Shown piece after piece: positions 1-6,871 of a DNA stretch of 14,257 nucleotides. The notes below the pieces were generated by a model that had not been told where the DNA came from, made no database searches, and saw only the letters and a program-made list of their open reading frames with translations. A program made the translations under genes and the position numbers. Numbering within the stretch: the first letter of the stretch is position 1; each line of letters begins with the position of its first letter. Source of the DNA: W0P33-017 sp963640395. GTDB lineage: Bacteria > Bacillota > Clostridia > Lachnospirales > Lachnospiraceae. The stretch covers positions 1-14,257 of the forward strand of contig CAVHZH010000059.1 of assembly GCA_963640395.1 (NCBI GenBank). The letters are read 5' to 3'.

Positions 1-47
1 TACAGGTAAATCCACGAAACTACAATGTGGAGGTCATTACATATTGT

Positions 48-132
48 CTGTTCAGAGCCAAGCAAATTTGCATAAAATGCGCGAGTAATGCTTGCATTAA
101 CGAGCTCATTTTTGCGAATGGGCTCTGAACAG
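48..132. repeat. Structured inverted-repeat element
   Basis: A perfect 12-bp inverted repeat, CTGTTCAGAGCC at 48-59 and GGCTCTGAACAG at 121-132, encloses a smaller hairpin, TAATGC at 86-91 with GCATTA at 94-99. It lies just beyond the stop of the MerR gene. No U-run follows the 48-59 arm on the minus strand, so it is not a classical terminator for that gene. On the plus strand the right arm runs into GTTACG and seven T residues (132-144), which could terminate plus-strand transcripts. It may be a dispersed intergenic repeat; the family is not known to me. Positions 1-47 show nothing recognisable. Confidence 0.6.
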
Positions 133-146
133 TTACGTTTTTTTAT

Positions 147-956
147 TTATACAAGCAGAAACTGCAGCTCATACGGGCAGTATTTATACGTCTTTAAGTT
201 ATCCTCATGCTCATTGGCGATCACATACGACGGCAATTCCCTGCCCTTAAAATACTCACGGATCAGATTGATATTCAATTCTTCCATATGCCGGAGGCGG
301 AAGCTGAAGCACAGATAATCCTCTTCCGGAAAAGCAAAGATCTGATCATCCTCCTCCCCGCCCTTCGGAAGCTCCGATACATAGATAAAATAATGCGTTG
401 GCCGCCAGTCCCGCTCTATAATCGAATGGTAATCCAACAGATAGCCATATTGTCTGTGAAACCGGTAGCCACGCTCCATATATGCGGTTTTCATCTCTGC
501 CAGATGCACCTCGACGTCCTCGATCGTATAGTCCCTCGGGCACTTCGTAAATAATACATACCGTTTGGAAAAATGTGACATATGTGGCAGCGCATTACGG
601 CTGGAATCCTTTAAATAAGTAAAATAATTGATATACCAGCCGATATCCTCCTTTTTCATTTTCAATTCCTCGATCTCGCGGTCAAGCTTTTTTCGCTGCA
701 GCTCCAGAAAATGAACTGTCTTATCCACCTCTCCGTCCGTGATGATCTCCTCGATCTCAGTAAGTGAGAGCCCGAAGCCCCTCAGATATTTGATCCGGTC
801 GATAATATGAAACTGGCTGAAGGTAAAATAACGGTAGCCGGTCTCCTCATTGATATATGCAGGCGAAAGCAATGCACTGTTAGAATAATTCCGAAGTGTC
901 TGTACAGAAATACCCATAATCTTTGCTGTCTGTCCGATTGAATATAGTTTTTCCAT
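147..956 (-). CDS. MerR-family transcriptional regulator, BmrR-like two-domain type
   Basis: A 269-residue DNA-binding activator. The N-terminal winged helix-turn-helix begins with YSIGQTAKIMGISVQTLRNY (residues 5-24), followed by the family signature ETGYRYF (38-44). A charged dimerisation helix spans about residues 80-108. Residues about 125-269 form an aromatic- and acid-rich domain resembling the GyrI-like effector-binding domain of BmrR relatives, so a small organic ligand is likely. The start is ATG at 956, preceded by AGGGGAG at good spacing. MerR proteins twist promoters that have 19-20 bp spacers. Two such promoters with matching dyads occur here, one in front of the divergent kinase and one in front of the 11-kb operon. 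The ligand is unknown; it may be the operon's substrate or a toxic relative. The family call is secure, while regulation of the operon is inferred from the shared promoter motif. Confidence 0.93.
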   Translation of the reverse strand: MEKLYSIGQTAKIMGISVQTLRNYSNSALLSPAYINEETGYRYFTFSQFHIIDRIKYLRGFGLSLTEIEEIITDGEVDKTVHFLELQRKKLDREIEELKMKKEDIGWYINYFTYLKDSSRNALPHMSHFSKRYVLFTKCPRDYTIEDVEVHLAEMKTAYMERGYRFHRQYGYLLDYHSIIERDWRPTHYFIYVSELPKGGEEDDQIFAFPEEDYLCFSFRLRHMEELNINLIREYFKGRELPSYVIANEHEDNLKTYKYCPYELQFLLV

Positions 957-991
957 CTGATCATCTCCCCTTTCGCTTTTGTAAGCGTTTT

Positions 992-1016
992 GTATGATAG
1001 GAAATTCCTATCATAC
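992..1016. promoter_or_regulatory. Perfect 25-nt palindrome in the MerR leader
   Basis: GTATGATAGGAA (992-1003) and its exact complement TTCCTATCATAC (1005-1016) flank a single A. It lies in the presumed 5' leader of the MerR gene, about 35 bp before its start codon. A related dyad, AATGGGAAATTC/GAATTTCCTATT, occupies the equivalent place in the operon leader (13530-13557). It could be an operator, an RNA hairpin or part of a dispersed repeat; the sequence alone does not decide. Confidence 0.5.
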
Positions 1017-1017
1017 G

Positions 1018-1048
1018 AAAAAAATGCACAGACCTCTCGATCCGTGCA
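1018..1048 (-). terminator. Hairpin plus U-tract in the MerR leader (possible attenuator)
   Basis: On the minus strand TGCACGGA (1048-1041) pairs with TCTGTGCA (1032-1025), one pair being G-U, and seven T residues follow (1024-1018). This is the form of an intrinsic terminator, placed between the candidate MerR promoter and the MerR start. It could attenuate MerR expression or end a transcript entering from the right. The stem is modest in length. Confidence 0.45.
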
Positions 1049-1066
1049 CCTTCGCATATCTACCTC

Positions 1067-1095
1067 ATCTTATAACATCCGCTTTTAAATGTAAA
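1067..1095 (-). promoter_or_regulatory. Candidate promoter of the MerR gene
   Basis: On the minus strand TTTACA (1095-1090) is followed by a 17-bp spacer and TAAGAT (1072-1067). The boxes match a sigma-A promoter moderately well, and the position suits a leader of about 100 nt. It is divergent from the kinase promoter and does not overlap it. Confidence 0.4.
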
Positions 1096-1111
1096 GATTC
1101 ACTTTTCATTG

Positions 1112-1142
1112 TTGACTCTATAGCTGCTACAGATTTTATAAT
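1112..1142 (+). promoter_or_regulatory. MerR-type promoter/operator of the kinase gene (19-bp spacer)
   Basis: TTGACT (1112-1117), a 19-bp spacer CTATAGCTGCTACAGATTT, then TATAAT (1137-1142). Both boxes are near consensus but two bases further apart than the usual 17, as in promoters that MerR-family activators realign. The spacer holds a dyad: TCTATAG (1117-1123), CTG, CTACAGA (1127-1133), matching at six of seven pairs. The same design, matching at 13 of 19 spacer positions, recurs at 13624-13654. The divergent MerR gene is the obvious regulator. Confidence 0.8.
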
Positions 1143-1168
1143 GGAAAAAAAGCAAAGGAGGCATCGCT

Positions 1169-1780
1169 ATGACTTATACTATTACCATTACACGTCAATT
1201 CGGCAGTCTCGGCCGTCCGATCGCAAAGCGGCTGTCAGAGCTTCTCGACATTGAATACTACGATCGTGATATTGTTGAAGAAACATCAAAAAATCTGGGA
1301 ATTCCGGTTTCTGAGATCAGCGATCAGGAGGAATCCGTTAAAAACAACTTTTTCAATATGATTTATCCTCTGGGAACACAGACTTCCGCGCAGCAGGATC
1401 AGATTTTTCAGGAGCAGAGCAAGATTATTCAAAGCCTTGCAGCTAAGCAGTCCTGCATCATCGTCGGCAGATGTTCCGATTATATTCTACGCAACAACAA
1501 AAACTGCATGAATATTTTTATCTATGCTCCCTATGAAGCACGTCTGCGCAACTGTGTAGACTATCTGCATATGGACAGCGAGAACGCCGCACGTATGATC
1601 AGCAAGGTAGATAAAGCCAGAAATAAATATCATAAAACCTATGCAGGCTTTCTGCCCGGAGATTTTGAGTACAAGGAGCTGATGATCGACAGCAGTGCCT
1701 TCGGTATCGAGGGTACCGCGCTTGTGCTCGCCCAGACGATCCGCCAGCATTTCGGACTGGATCATCATCCGGAAAACTAA
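1169..1780 (+). CDS. Cytidylate-kinase-like P-loop family protein
   Basis: This 203-residue protein belongs to the cytidylate-kinase-like family common in Clostridia. Those proteins sit apart from true Cmk and their substrate is generally unknown. The N-terminal strand and degenerate P-loop read ITRQFGSLGRPIAKRL (residues 7-22), where family members usually carry a GSGG-type loop. Other typical segments are YYDRDIV (30-36), IIVGRCSDYIL (97-107), FIYAPYEAR (117-125) and the lid-like VDKARNKYHKTYAG (147-160). Translation starts at ATG 1169 after a strong AAAGGAGG seven bases upstream. It is divergent from the MerR gene and carries a MerR-type promoter. The stop codon TAA is also the left flanking repeat of a 28-bp mini-element. 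The odd Leu in the P-loop (GSLG) leaves ATP binding uncertain. Nothing in the sequence gives the substrate. Confidence 0.85.
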   Translation: MTYTITITRQFGSLGRPIAKRLSELLDIEYYDRDIVEETSKNLGIPVSEISDQEESVKNNFFNMIYPLGTQTSAQQDQIFQEQSKIIQSLAAKQSCIIVGRCSDYILRNNKNCMNIFIYAPYEARLRNCVDYLHMDSENAARMISKVDKARNKYHKTYAGFLPGDFEYKELMIDSSAFGIEGTALVLAQTIRQHFGLDHHPEN

Positions 1781-1811
1781 GGAAATGCTGATTTAATCAG
1801 CGTTTCCCTAA
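1778..1811. repeat. 28-bp minimal MITE copy flanked by TAA repeats
   Basis: GGAAATGCTGATT joined to its near-complement AATCAGCGTTTCCC, with two T-A bases between (1781-1808), is flanked on each side by TAA (1778-1780 and 1809-1811). These arms equal the left start and right end of the 121-bp element at 2826-2946, which is also flanked by TAA. The copy looks like the two termini joined with the middle removed. The left TAA is the stop codon of the kinase-like gene, so insertion may have set or kept the end of that gene. Confidence 0.75.
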
Positions 1812-1837
1812 TCAGTTAACCCCTCCCATTGATATAG

Positions 1838-1872
1838 AAAAAGCAGCGAATCATTGATCCGCCGCTTTTTTT
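1838..1872. terminator. Bidirectional intrinsic terminator between the converging units
   Basis: AAAGCAGCG (1840-1848) pairs with CGCCGCTTT (1860-1868), with one mismatch that is G-U on the minus-strand RNA. The loop, AATCATTGATC, can pair further. Seven T residues (1866-1872) follow on the plus strand and a T-rich run follows on the minus strand. It lies between the 3' end of the kinase gene and the 3' end of the leftward operon and can serve both. Confidence 0.8.
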
Positions 1873-1892
1873 GTTTGCCATTTTATATTCTT

Positions 1893-2979
1893 TTATGACT
1901 GATGTGCCTCCTGATACTCCTCCAGTGTAGCCTCTGTATAATAACCGGCCTCAGGTAACGCCTGTATAATACTGTCAGATCCGAGATATTCCTCTGCTAA
2001 TTCCGACAACGTACCGTTATAGTACAGTTCCGGGAGATATTTATCAATGATATCAGCAATCTTTTGTCCTCTTTCATTCTTTGCCATCAGATAAAAGGTC
2101 GGAACCTGCTCATATAATTTATTTCCTACATATAATCTGTCCTCATATCCGTTAGCCTTTGCCTTGCTGCGCGCCACTGCGCCATCCTCAAAGGTCGCAT
2201 CCACACGCCCATTCATGATATCTTCGATCACCTGTGCCAGTCCGGCCTCCGTATAAGTCACTTCAAATGCATCCGGATGCTCCGCCAGATAATCCTCTAC
2301 CATTTTCGCCATCGCTGAACCTACAACACACTCAACCGTTGCTCCGGACAGATCCTCTATGCTGTTCCAGTCAGAGTGGTCGGTCGTTGTGATCAATGAT
2401 GAACCGGCAATATTGATCGGAACACTTTCTAATGTATACATTTCTTCCCGCTCATCGGTCTTAGTAAGCTGTCCGCAGACCACATCAAACCGTCCCGCAT
2501 CAAGACCAGGCATCAGGGAATCCCATTCCGTATAAGCTGTCTCGCATTCGATCTCGGGTGCAATCTCATCGATCGCCTGCATAACAGCAATATCAAATCC
2601 GGTTTCATTCCCATCCTCTCCCACATAGGTAAAGGGCTCATAGCCCGGAGTTCCTGCCACAACAACAGTGATCGGTTCATCCGAAGCATCCTCCGATGCC
2701 TCATCCTGCGTGCCATCCTCCGCTGAGTCAGATTCTTCTGTTGTTTCTGCGCCGCTGTCCGTATCAGCCGCATCTGTACCTGACGAGCTGCCACATGCAG
2801 TACAAGTCACTGCCATCATCCCTAAGGAAATGCTGATTAAATCAGCATTTCCTTAGCAGCCTCCGGCGGATCGCACGGATTTGCATGGGAATTTGCTGCT
2901 TCGCAGCGCAAATCCGGCGCGGGAAACGCTTTAATCAGCGTTTCCCTAACATGAATCCTGCTACTAACAATTTCTTCAT
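1893..2979 (-). pseudogene. Amino-acid ABC transporter solute-binding lipoprotein, disrupted by a MITE in its signal peptide
   Basis: The original gene starts at ATG 2979 after AGGAG with 10-base spacing. It reads MKKLLVAGFMLG, then runs into the inserted element and stops at TGA 2935-2937. The rest of the frame resumes at 2819 with MMAVTCTAC. Deleting 124 bases (element plus one TAA) joins these parts in frame and gives a normal lipoprotein signal with the acylated Cys at residue 21, as in the paralogue at 11521-12468. The restored protein would be 320 residues. The body is an SBP_bac_3 domain with the ligand-binding Arg in TDEREEMY and Asp residues in GRVDATFEDGA. It shares PGLDAGR, HSDW and EHPDAF with the first-gene-set binding protein, so the two are paralogues at opposite ends of the operon. 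The remaining 308-codon frame is intact, implying recent insertion. If translated from 2819 it would lack a working export signal. It is the last gene of the cluster. Confidence 0.88.
2826..2946. mobile_element. 121-bp MITE-like insertion with TAA target duplication
   Basis: The element begins GGAAATGCTGATT and ends AATCAGCGTTTCCC, and is flanked by TAA at 2823-2825 and 2947-2949. Each end folds on itself: a perfect 17-bp-arm palindrome at 2822-2856 and a 10-bp stem, GGGAAACGCT at 2921-2930 with AGCGTTTCCC at 2937-2946. The GC-rich middle forms another hairpin, GGATTTGC (2878-2885) with GCAAATCC (2908-2915) plus GCTGC/GCAGC. It has no coding capacity, so it must be moved in trans. A 3-bp TNA-type duplication is known for some IS5-family and related transposons, but the parent cannot be named from this window. 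It interrupts the signal peptide of a solute-binding protein. Confidence 0.88.
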
Positions 2980-3013
2980 CTTGCATATTCTCCTTTACAC
3001 TCTCAATCACCTG

Positions 3014-4378
3014 TTACAAAGATTCTTTATGTACCTTCACTTCCCTTCTACTACTTATAAAGTAATAGACCACAAACACTGTTGAGGTTGTGATCCATGT
3101 GACCGGATAATTATATAAAACCAGCATAAAATCGTCTGGTTTCATCAGATGTACACCAAGTACCCATACGATACGCAATACACAGATGCCTAAAAATGTA
3201 ATGATCATCGGGGCAACTGTTTTTCCGGTTCCCTTGATCACACCACCGAATATCTGTAAAAAGACATAGGTCACAAAAAACGGAGCGATCTTTCGTGTAA
3301 TCCATACTCCTGCATTGATCACACTCTGCTCATCTGTAAAAAAGGAAAAATACCACTCTGCGCCTGCCATAAATATAATTGCAAACACAAGCTCTGTGAC
3401 AACTGCCAGCACCAAGCCCAGCCGGACGCTCTGTCTGACGCGCTCCCTTTTCCCGGCACCGTAATTTTGTGCCACGATCGTTGTCAGGGCAATACCAAAT
3501 GATTCCGCTGCCCACCAACATACCATGTCAGCTTTATTGTAGATAGAAACAGATGCCACTGCTGCCGTCCCGTAGCTGTTGATGACCGACTGGAAGATCA
3601 GGTTTGCGGCACTGTAAAACATACTCTGGACGCTGCATGGTACCGCCATCCGGACAATCTTTTTGCAAAGCCCGGCATTCGGTCTGATGTTTCGCAGTGT
3701 AAATGAGAACTCACTTTTTTTATTGAGCAGCAGATACAGTGTAGCGACCGCACTGATCGTCTGTGCGATCACCGTGGCGACTGCTGCTCCGGCAACGCCC
3801 ATCTGCAGCTTTCCCACAAACAGCGCGTCTGCAATGACATTGACCATGCAGCACATACCGAGCACATACAGCGTATGTCTGGAATCGCCCAGCGCACGCA
3901 GGATACCTGCACCGACATTATATAAAAATACCGATATTGTACCGGCAAAATAAATGCGCAGATATGTCACTGCCATGTCCATGACTTCCTCCGGCACACT
4001 GCACAAGCGCAGAATATGTGGTGCGATCATCTGAATAACCCCACATAATACAATGCCAAGAGTCAGGCAGATAATGATTGCATTTTGCATGATCGGAATC
4101 ACCTTTTTACTCTGCCCACTTCCATATGCCTGACCGATCAATACCGTGACCGCCGTGGAAAATCCATTGAATAACGCAATATTGAGCAGAATAAAGGATG
4201 TGGTCGCACCGCCGATCGCCGCGATCGCATCTGCTCCCACATAGTGTCCGACATACCATACATCTACCATGTTATAGACCTGCTGCAGCACACTTGCTCC
4301 GAAGATAGGCAGAGAAAACATAAGTATCTGCTTCCACAGCATTCCCTCGGTCATATTATTAAACTTTGATTTTTTCAT
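3014..4378 (-). CDS. MATE-family multidrug/metabolite exporter
   Basis: An integral membrane antiporter of about 454 residues, the usual MATE length, with about 12 hydrophobic segments in two homologous halves. The first half opens with WKQILMFSLPIFGASVLQQV and the typical NMVDVWYVGHYVGADAIAAIG. The second half opens near MAVPCSVQSMFYSAANLIFQ and contains an equivalent IAL-TIVAQNYGAGKRERV segment. MATE proteins exchange Na+ or H+ for organic cations or metabolites. The chosen start is ATG 4378, with GGAG six bases upstream. A TTG at 4390 sits eight bases after a stronger AGGAGG and is a credible alternative; the longer GTG at 4399 abuts that AGGAGG and is unlikely. In this operon it may expel a reaction product or the inducer of the MerR regulator. 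Substrate unknown. Confidence 0.92.
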   Translation of the reverse strand: MKKSKFNNMTEGMLWKQILMFSLPIFGASVLQQVYNMVDVWYVGHYVGADAIAAIGGATTSFILLNIALFNGFSTAVTVLIGQAYGSGQSKKVIPIMQNAIIICLTLGIVLCGVIQMIAPHILRLCSVPEEVMDMAVTYLRIYFAGTISVFLYNVGAGILRALGDSRHTLYVLGMCCMVNVIADALFVGKLQMGVAGAAVATVIAQTISAVATLYLLLNKKSEFSFTLRNIRPNAGLCKKIVRMAVPCSVQSMFYSAANLIFQSVINSYGTAAVASVSIYNKADMVCWWAAESFGIALTTIVAQNYGAGKRERVRQSVRLGLVLAVVTELVFAIIFMAGAEWYFSFFTDEQSVINAGVWITRKIAPFFVTYVFLQIFGGVIKGTGKTVAPMIITFLGICVLRIVWVLGVHLMKPDDFMLVLYNYPVTWITTSTVFVVYYFISSRREVKVHKESL

Positions 4379-4403
4379 GGCTTGCTCCAATATCGACACC
4401 TCC

Positions 4404-4444
4404 TACCGGATACTGTGAGCGATATGTTCCCCGATCATCCGGTA
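4404..4444. promoter_or_regulatory. Inverted repeat upstream of the MATE gene
   Basis: TACCGGAT (4404-4411) and ATCCGGTA (4437-4444) are exact complements separated by 25 bases, lying directly before the AGGAGG of the MATE gene. There is no U-run. It could be an operator, an mRNA-processing hairpin or a translation-modulating structure between the PLP enzyme and exporter genes. Confidence 0.35.
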
Positions 4445-4506
4445 ATTATCCCGCAAGCGGCACAGACCTGCCTCCAGCCATGTCCTTGTCGTTCCATAAT
4501 CCCTCT

Positions 4507-5718
4507 CTATTCCTGCTTTCCGTATACATGCTCCAATGCATCTGTGAAATCTGCAATCAGATCATCTGCTTGTTCAATACCAGTCGAAATACGGATCATA
4601 CCGTACGTAATACCCATCTTCTGACGTTCCTCCTCCGGCGTATCATAATGTGAGGACGATACCGGATGGGCGATCGTCGTCCGATAGCCACCGAGCGTCA
4701 TTGCATAATGTGCCAGATTCAGTGAACGGATAAACTCGTTTAATTTCTCTGCATCATCATCGAGATAGATGCTGAGCATTCCACCGCAGTGGTTCGCATC
4801 TGCGAATTCGCGGAGCGCAAGCTCATGCTGCGCATGACTTTCCAGTGACGGATGGAATACCTTTTTGACATAGGGATTCTGCTCGAGTGCAGCCGCCAGC
4901 TTTGCCGCATTTTCCATCTGCTTTTCCACGCGCAGCTGCATGGTACGCATACCTCTTTGTACCATCCACGAGGTAAATGCGTCTGCCGTACAGCCGAGCA
5001 GCACCTGATAATGATACATTTTTTTGATCAGTTCCGCACTGCCTGTCACGGATCCACACACGGCATCCGAATGTCCGTTTGCAAATTTGGTCAGACTGTT
5101 CACGACAATATCTGCACCGTGCGTCAGCGGTGTGATTCCGACAGATGTCATAAATGTATTATCTACAATAAACAATGCCCCATGCTCATGTGCAATATCG
5201 GAAATTGCCTCGAGATCCGGTACGCTGATCATCGGATTCGATACGGTTTCGGTATAAAACAGTGTGGTATTCTCCTGCACTGCTGCCTTGATCTCGTCCA
5301 GATTTGTGAAATCACAAAAAGTGACAGCCACCTGATATTTGCTCATGATCTCATTAAAAATATCGATCGCTTCTCCATACAGCGTCCGGTCGGAAACAAT
5401 ATGGTCTCCTGCTTTGGTCAGCGCAAGAATCGTTGTGGAGATTGCTGCCATACCTGAGCTGCAGATCACAGAGTCCTCTCCTTTTTCCGTATAAGTCATG
5501 AGCTCTGCCAGCGCACTGCGGTTCGGATTGCGGTTGCGGTTGTAGCAAAAGCCCTTCTCATCGTAGCGCTCATATAATTCATCCAGATCTTCAACGTTGA
5601 ACGCTGTAGTCAGATAGATCGGTGCCGTTTCCGGATGCGAGGCATTGTTGGTAATATATGCACCTTTCCGCAGCAGTTCTGTCCCATAGGTATATGTCTT
5701 ATCATTGTTTGTATTCAA
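4507..5718 (-). CDS. PLP-dependent Cys/Met metabolism enzyme (cystathionine gamma-synthase / methionine gamma-lyase family)
   Basis: A 403-residue fold-type I PLP enzyme of the trans-sulfuration family, which carries out beta- or gamma-elimination or replacement on Cys, homocysteine, cystathionine, Met or O-acyl-homoserine. Visible landmarks are YNRNRNPNRS (59-68, phosphate/substrate site), CSSGMAAI (86-93, cofactor phosphate loop), LYGEAID with the stacking Tyr114, the cofactor Asp in VDNTF (185-189), and the Schiff-base Lys211 in NSLTKFANGHSD. Methionine gamma-lyases have Cys right after the YG pair; here it is Glu116, so it is probably not a standard methionine gamma-lyase. Translation starts at TTG 5718, ten bases after AGGAG; no nearby ATG exists, the next Met being residue 74. 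It follows a DAO-type flavoprotein and precedes a MATE pump, suggesting it acts on the product of the oxidation step. Exact reaction unresolved. Confidence 0.9.
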   Translation of the reverse strand: MNTNNDKTYTYGTELLRKGAYITNNASHPETAPIYLTTAFNVEDLDELYERYDEKGFCYNRNRNPNRSALAELMTYTEKGEDSVICSSGMAAISTTILALTKAGDHIVSDRTLYGEAIDIFNEIMSKYQVAVTFCDFTNLDEIKAAVQENTTLFYTETVSNPMISVPDLEAISDIAHEHGALFIVDNTFMTSVGITPLTHGADIVVNSLTKFANGHSDAVCGSVTGSAELIKKMYHYQVLLGCTADAFTSWMVQRGMRTMQLRVEKQMENAAKLAAALEQNPYVKKVFHPSLESHAQHELALREFADANHCGGMLSIYLDDDAEKLNEFIRSLNLAHYAMTLGGYRTTIAHPVSSSHYDTPEEERQKMGITYGMIRISTGIEQADDLIADFTDALEHVYGKQE

Positions 5719-5737
5719 TTAAATCACGCTCCTTTTT

Positions 5738-6871
5738 TTATACAATAAACCGGTCATAATGCAGCTGACCGATCTCTACCGAAGTCTGCTCCTCACATGC
5801 CAGCTCACTGAGCAATAGTCCGGCTACCGGTGAGATACCAAATCCATGTCCGGAAAAACCGCAGCCCAAGATCAGTCCCGGCACTTCCTCCACATTGCTG
5901 ATCACACAACAGCTATCCGGCGTAATATCCTCATAGCCTGACCATGAGCGGAGCACCTTTGCATTTTCCAACACAGGAATATACTCTGCCAGCCAGCGCG
6001 CCACACGGGGGATCGTCGTCATCTGTGTCGTCCGTCCCTCATCCGGACGCAGGAAGTTGTCGATAAAACCACTTCCGCCGAACACGAAAGAGCCATGCTT
6101 TGTCTGATGTCCGTAGCCCCATGTATGTTCCTCCGGCAGCGTCATCATCATAGAAACCATCCTGGGCTGCATCTCGATGACCATACACTCGATCAGCTTT
6201 TTGCGCATCGGTATGTCGATTCCGAGCGGATCTGTCAGTTCCCTCGTCTCATAGCCGGCTGCAAGGATAATTTTATCGGCATAATATTGATTGCCGGCTG
6301 CTGTCCCGATACCGATTGCACGCCCTTTATCCGTAATTACTTTTACTGCCATATCTCCTGTAATATGTCTCACGCCCAGTTCTCTGCCGCGCTTATAAAA
6401 TCCGAGTGTCGTTGTCAGCGGATTGGCATGTCCGTCACTCTTGCAATAACAGGAGCCGATCACATCATCTGCCACATACGGACAGATTTCACGGGTCTGC
6501 TTCTGATCCAGCATCTCGATCTCCAGACCACCGGCCCGGTTGGATTCGATCACACCTTCATAATAGTCCCAGTGCTTTTTAGTCTTGGCAAATTTGATGT
6601 TACCGGCTTTCATATATTCGGTATCCACACCGAGTTCCTCCGACAACGTCGGCCAGATATGTTCCACACCATACATGGCGAGCGGCAGCTCCTTTGGATC
6701 TCTGGCTGACTGGCGGACACCACCGCCGTTCCGGCTCGAGCCTCCGTCACCGATCTCATGACGTTCCAGCAGTATTACGGATTGTCCCTTTTTTGCGAGG
6801 TAATAAGCTGCTGCATTTCCTACTACACCACCGCCTACAATTATCACATCGGCTGTACCTGCATTATTCAT
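5738..6871 (-). CDS. DAO-family FAD-dependent amino acid/amine dehydrogenase subunit
   Basis: A 377-residue flavoprotein of the D-amino-acid oxidase / sarcosine oxidase beta superfamily. The FAD dinucleotide fold is VIIVGGGVVGNAAAYYLAKK (residues 9-28), with GGSSRNGGGVRQS (43-55) at the flavin, a second FAD-contact region IILAAGYETREL, and a C-terminal GLILGCGFSGHGFGISPVAG that closes the flavin site. These are the residues found in HcnC, opine oxidase subunit B and the catalytic subunit of D-hydroxyproline dehydrogenase, which oxidise the C-N bond of secondary or D-amino acids. The ATG overlaps the stop of the upstream BFD-like gene (ATGAATAA), a sign of translational coupling and of a shared complex. 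Electrons would pass to the Fe-S/FAD partner subunits rather than oxygen, as expected in an anaerobe. Substrate not assignable. Confidence 0.9.
   Translation of the reverse strand: MNNAGTADVIIVGGGVVGNAAAYYLAKKGQSVILLERHEIGDGGSSRNGGGVRQSARDPKELPLAMYGVEHIWPTLSEELGVDTEYMKAGNIKFAKTKKHWDYYEGVIESNRAGGLEIEMLDQKQTREICPYVADDVIGSCYCKSDGHANPLTTTLGFYKRGRELGVRHITGDMAVKVITDKGRAIGIGTAAGNQYYADKIILAAGYETRELTDPLGIDIPMRKKLIECMVIEMQPRMVSMMMTLPEEHTWGYGHQTKHGSFVFGGSGFIDNFLRPDEGRTTQMTTIPRVARWLAEYIPVLENAKVLRSWSGYEDITPDSCCVISNVEEVPGLILGCGFSGHGFGISPVAGLLLSELACEEQTSVEIGQLHYDRFIV

Noticed and set aside
2822..2856. Palindrome at 2822-2856 as a terminator of the MATE gene
   Set aside because: It is one end of the inserted element, has no U-run of its own and shares its sequence with the other copy; the MATE stop is nearly 160 bases away.
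4852..5457. 201-codon plus-strand reading frame
   Set aside because: It is antisense to the PLP enzyme, is rich in Cys/His/Arg in the manner of shadow frames, has no ribosome binding site and no family resemblance.
6095..6709. 204-codon plus-strand reading frame
   Set aside because: It is antisense to the DAO flavoprotein, whose motifs are clear on the minus strand; the composition is typical of an antisense shadow.
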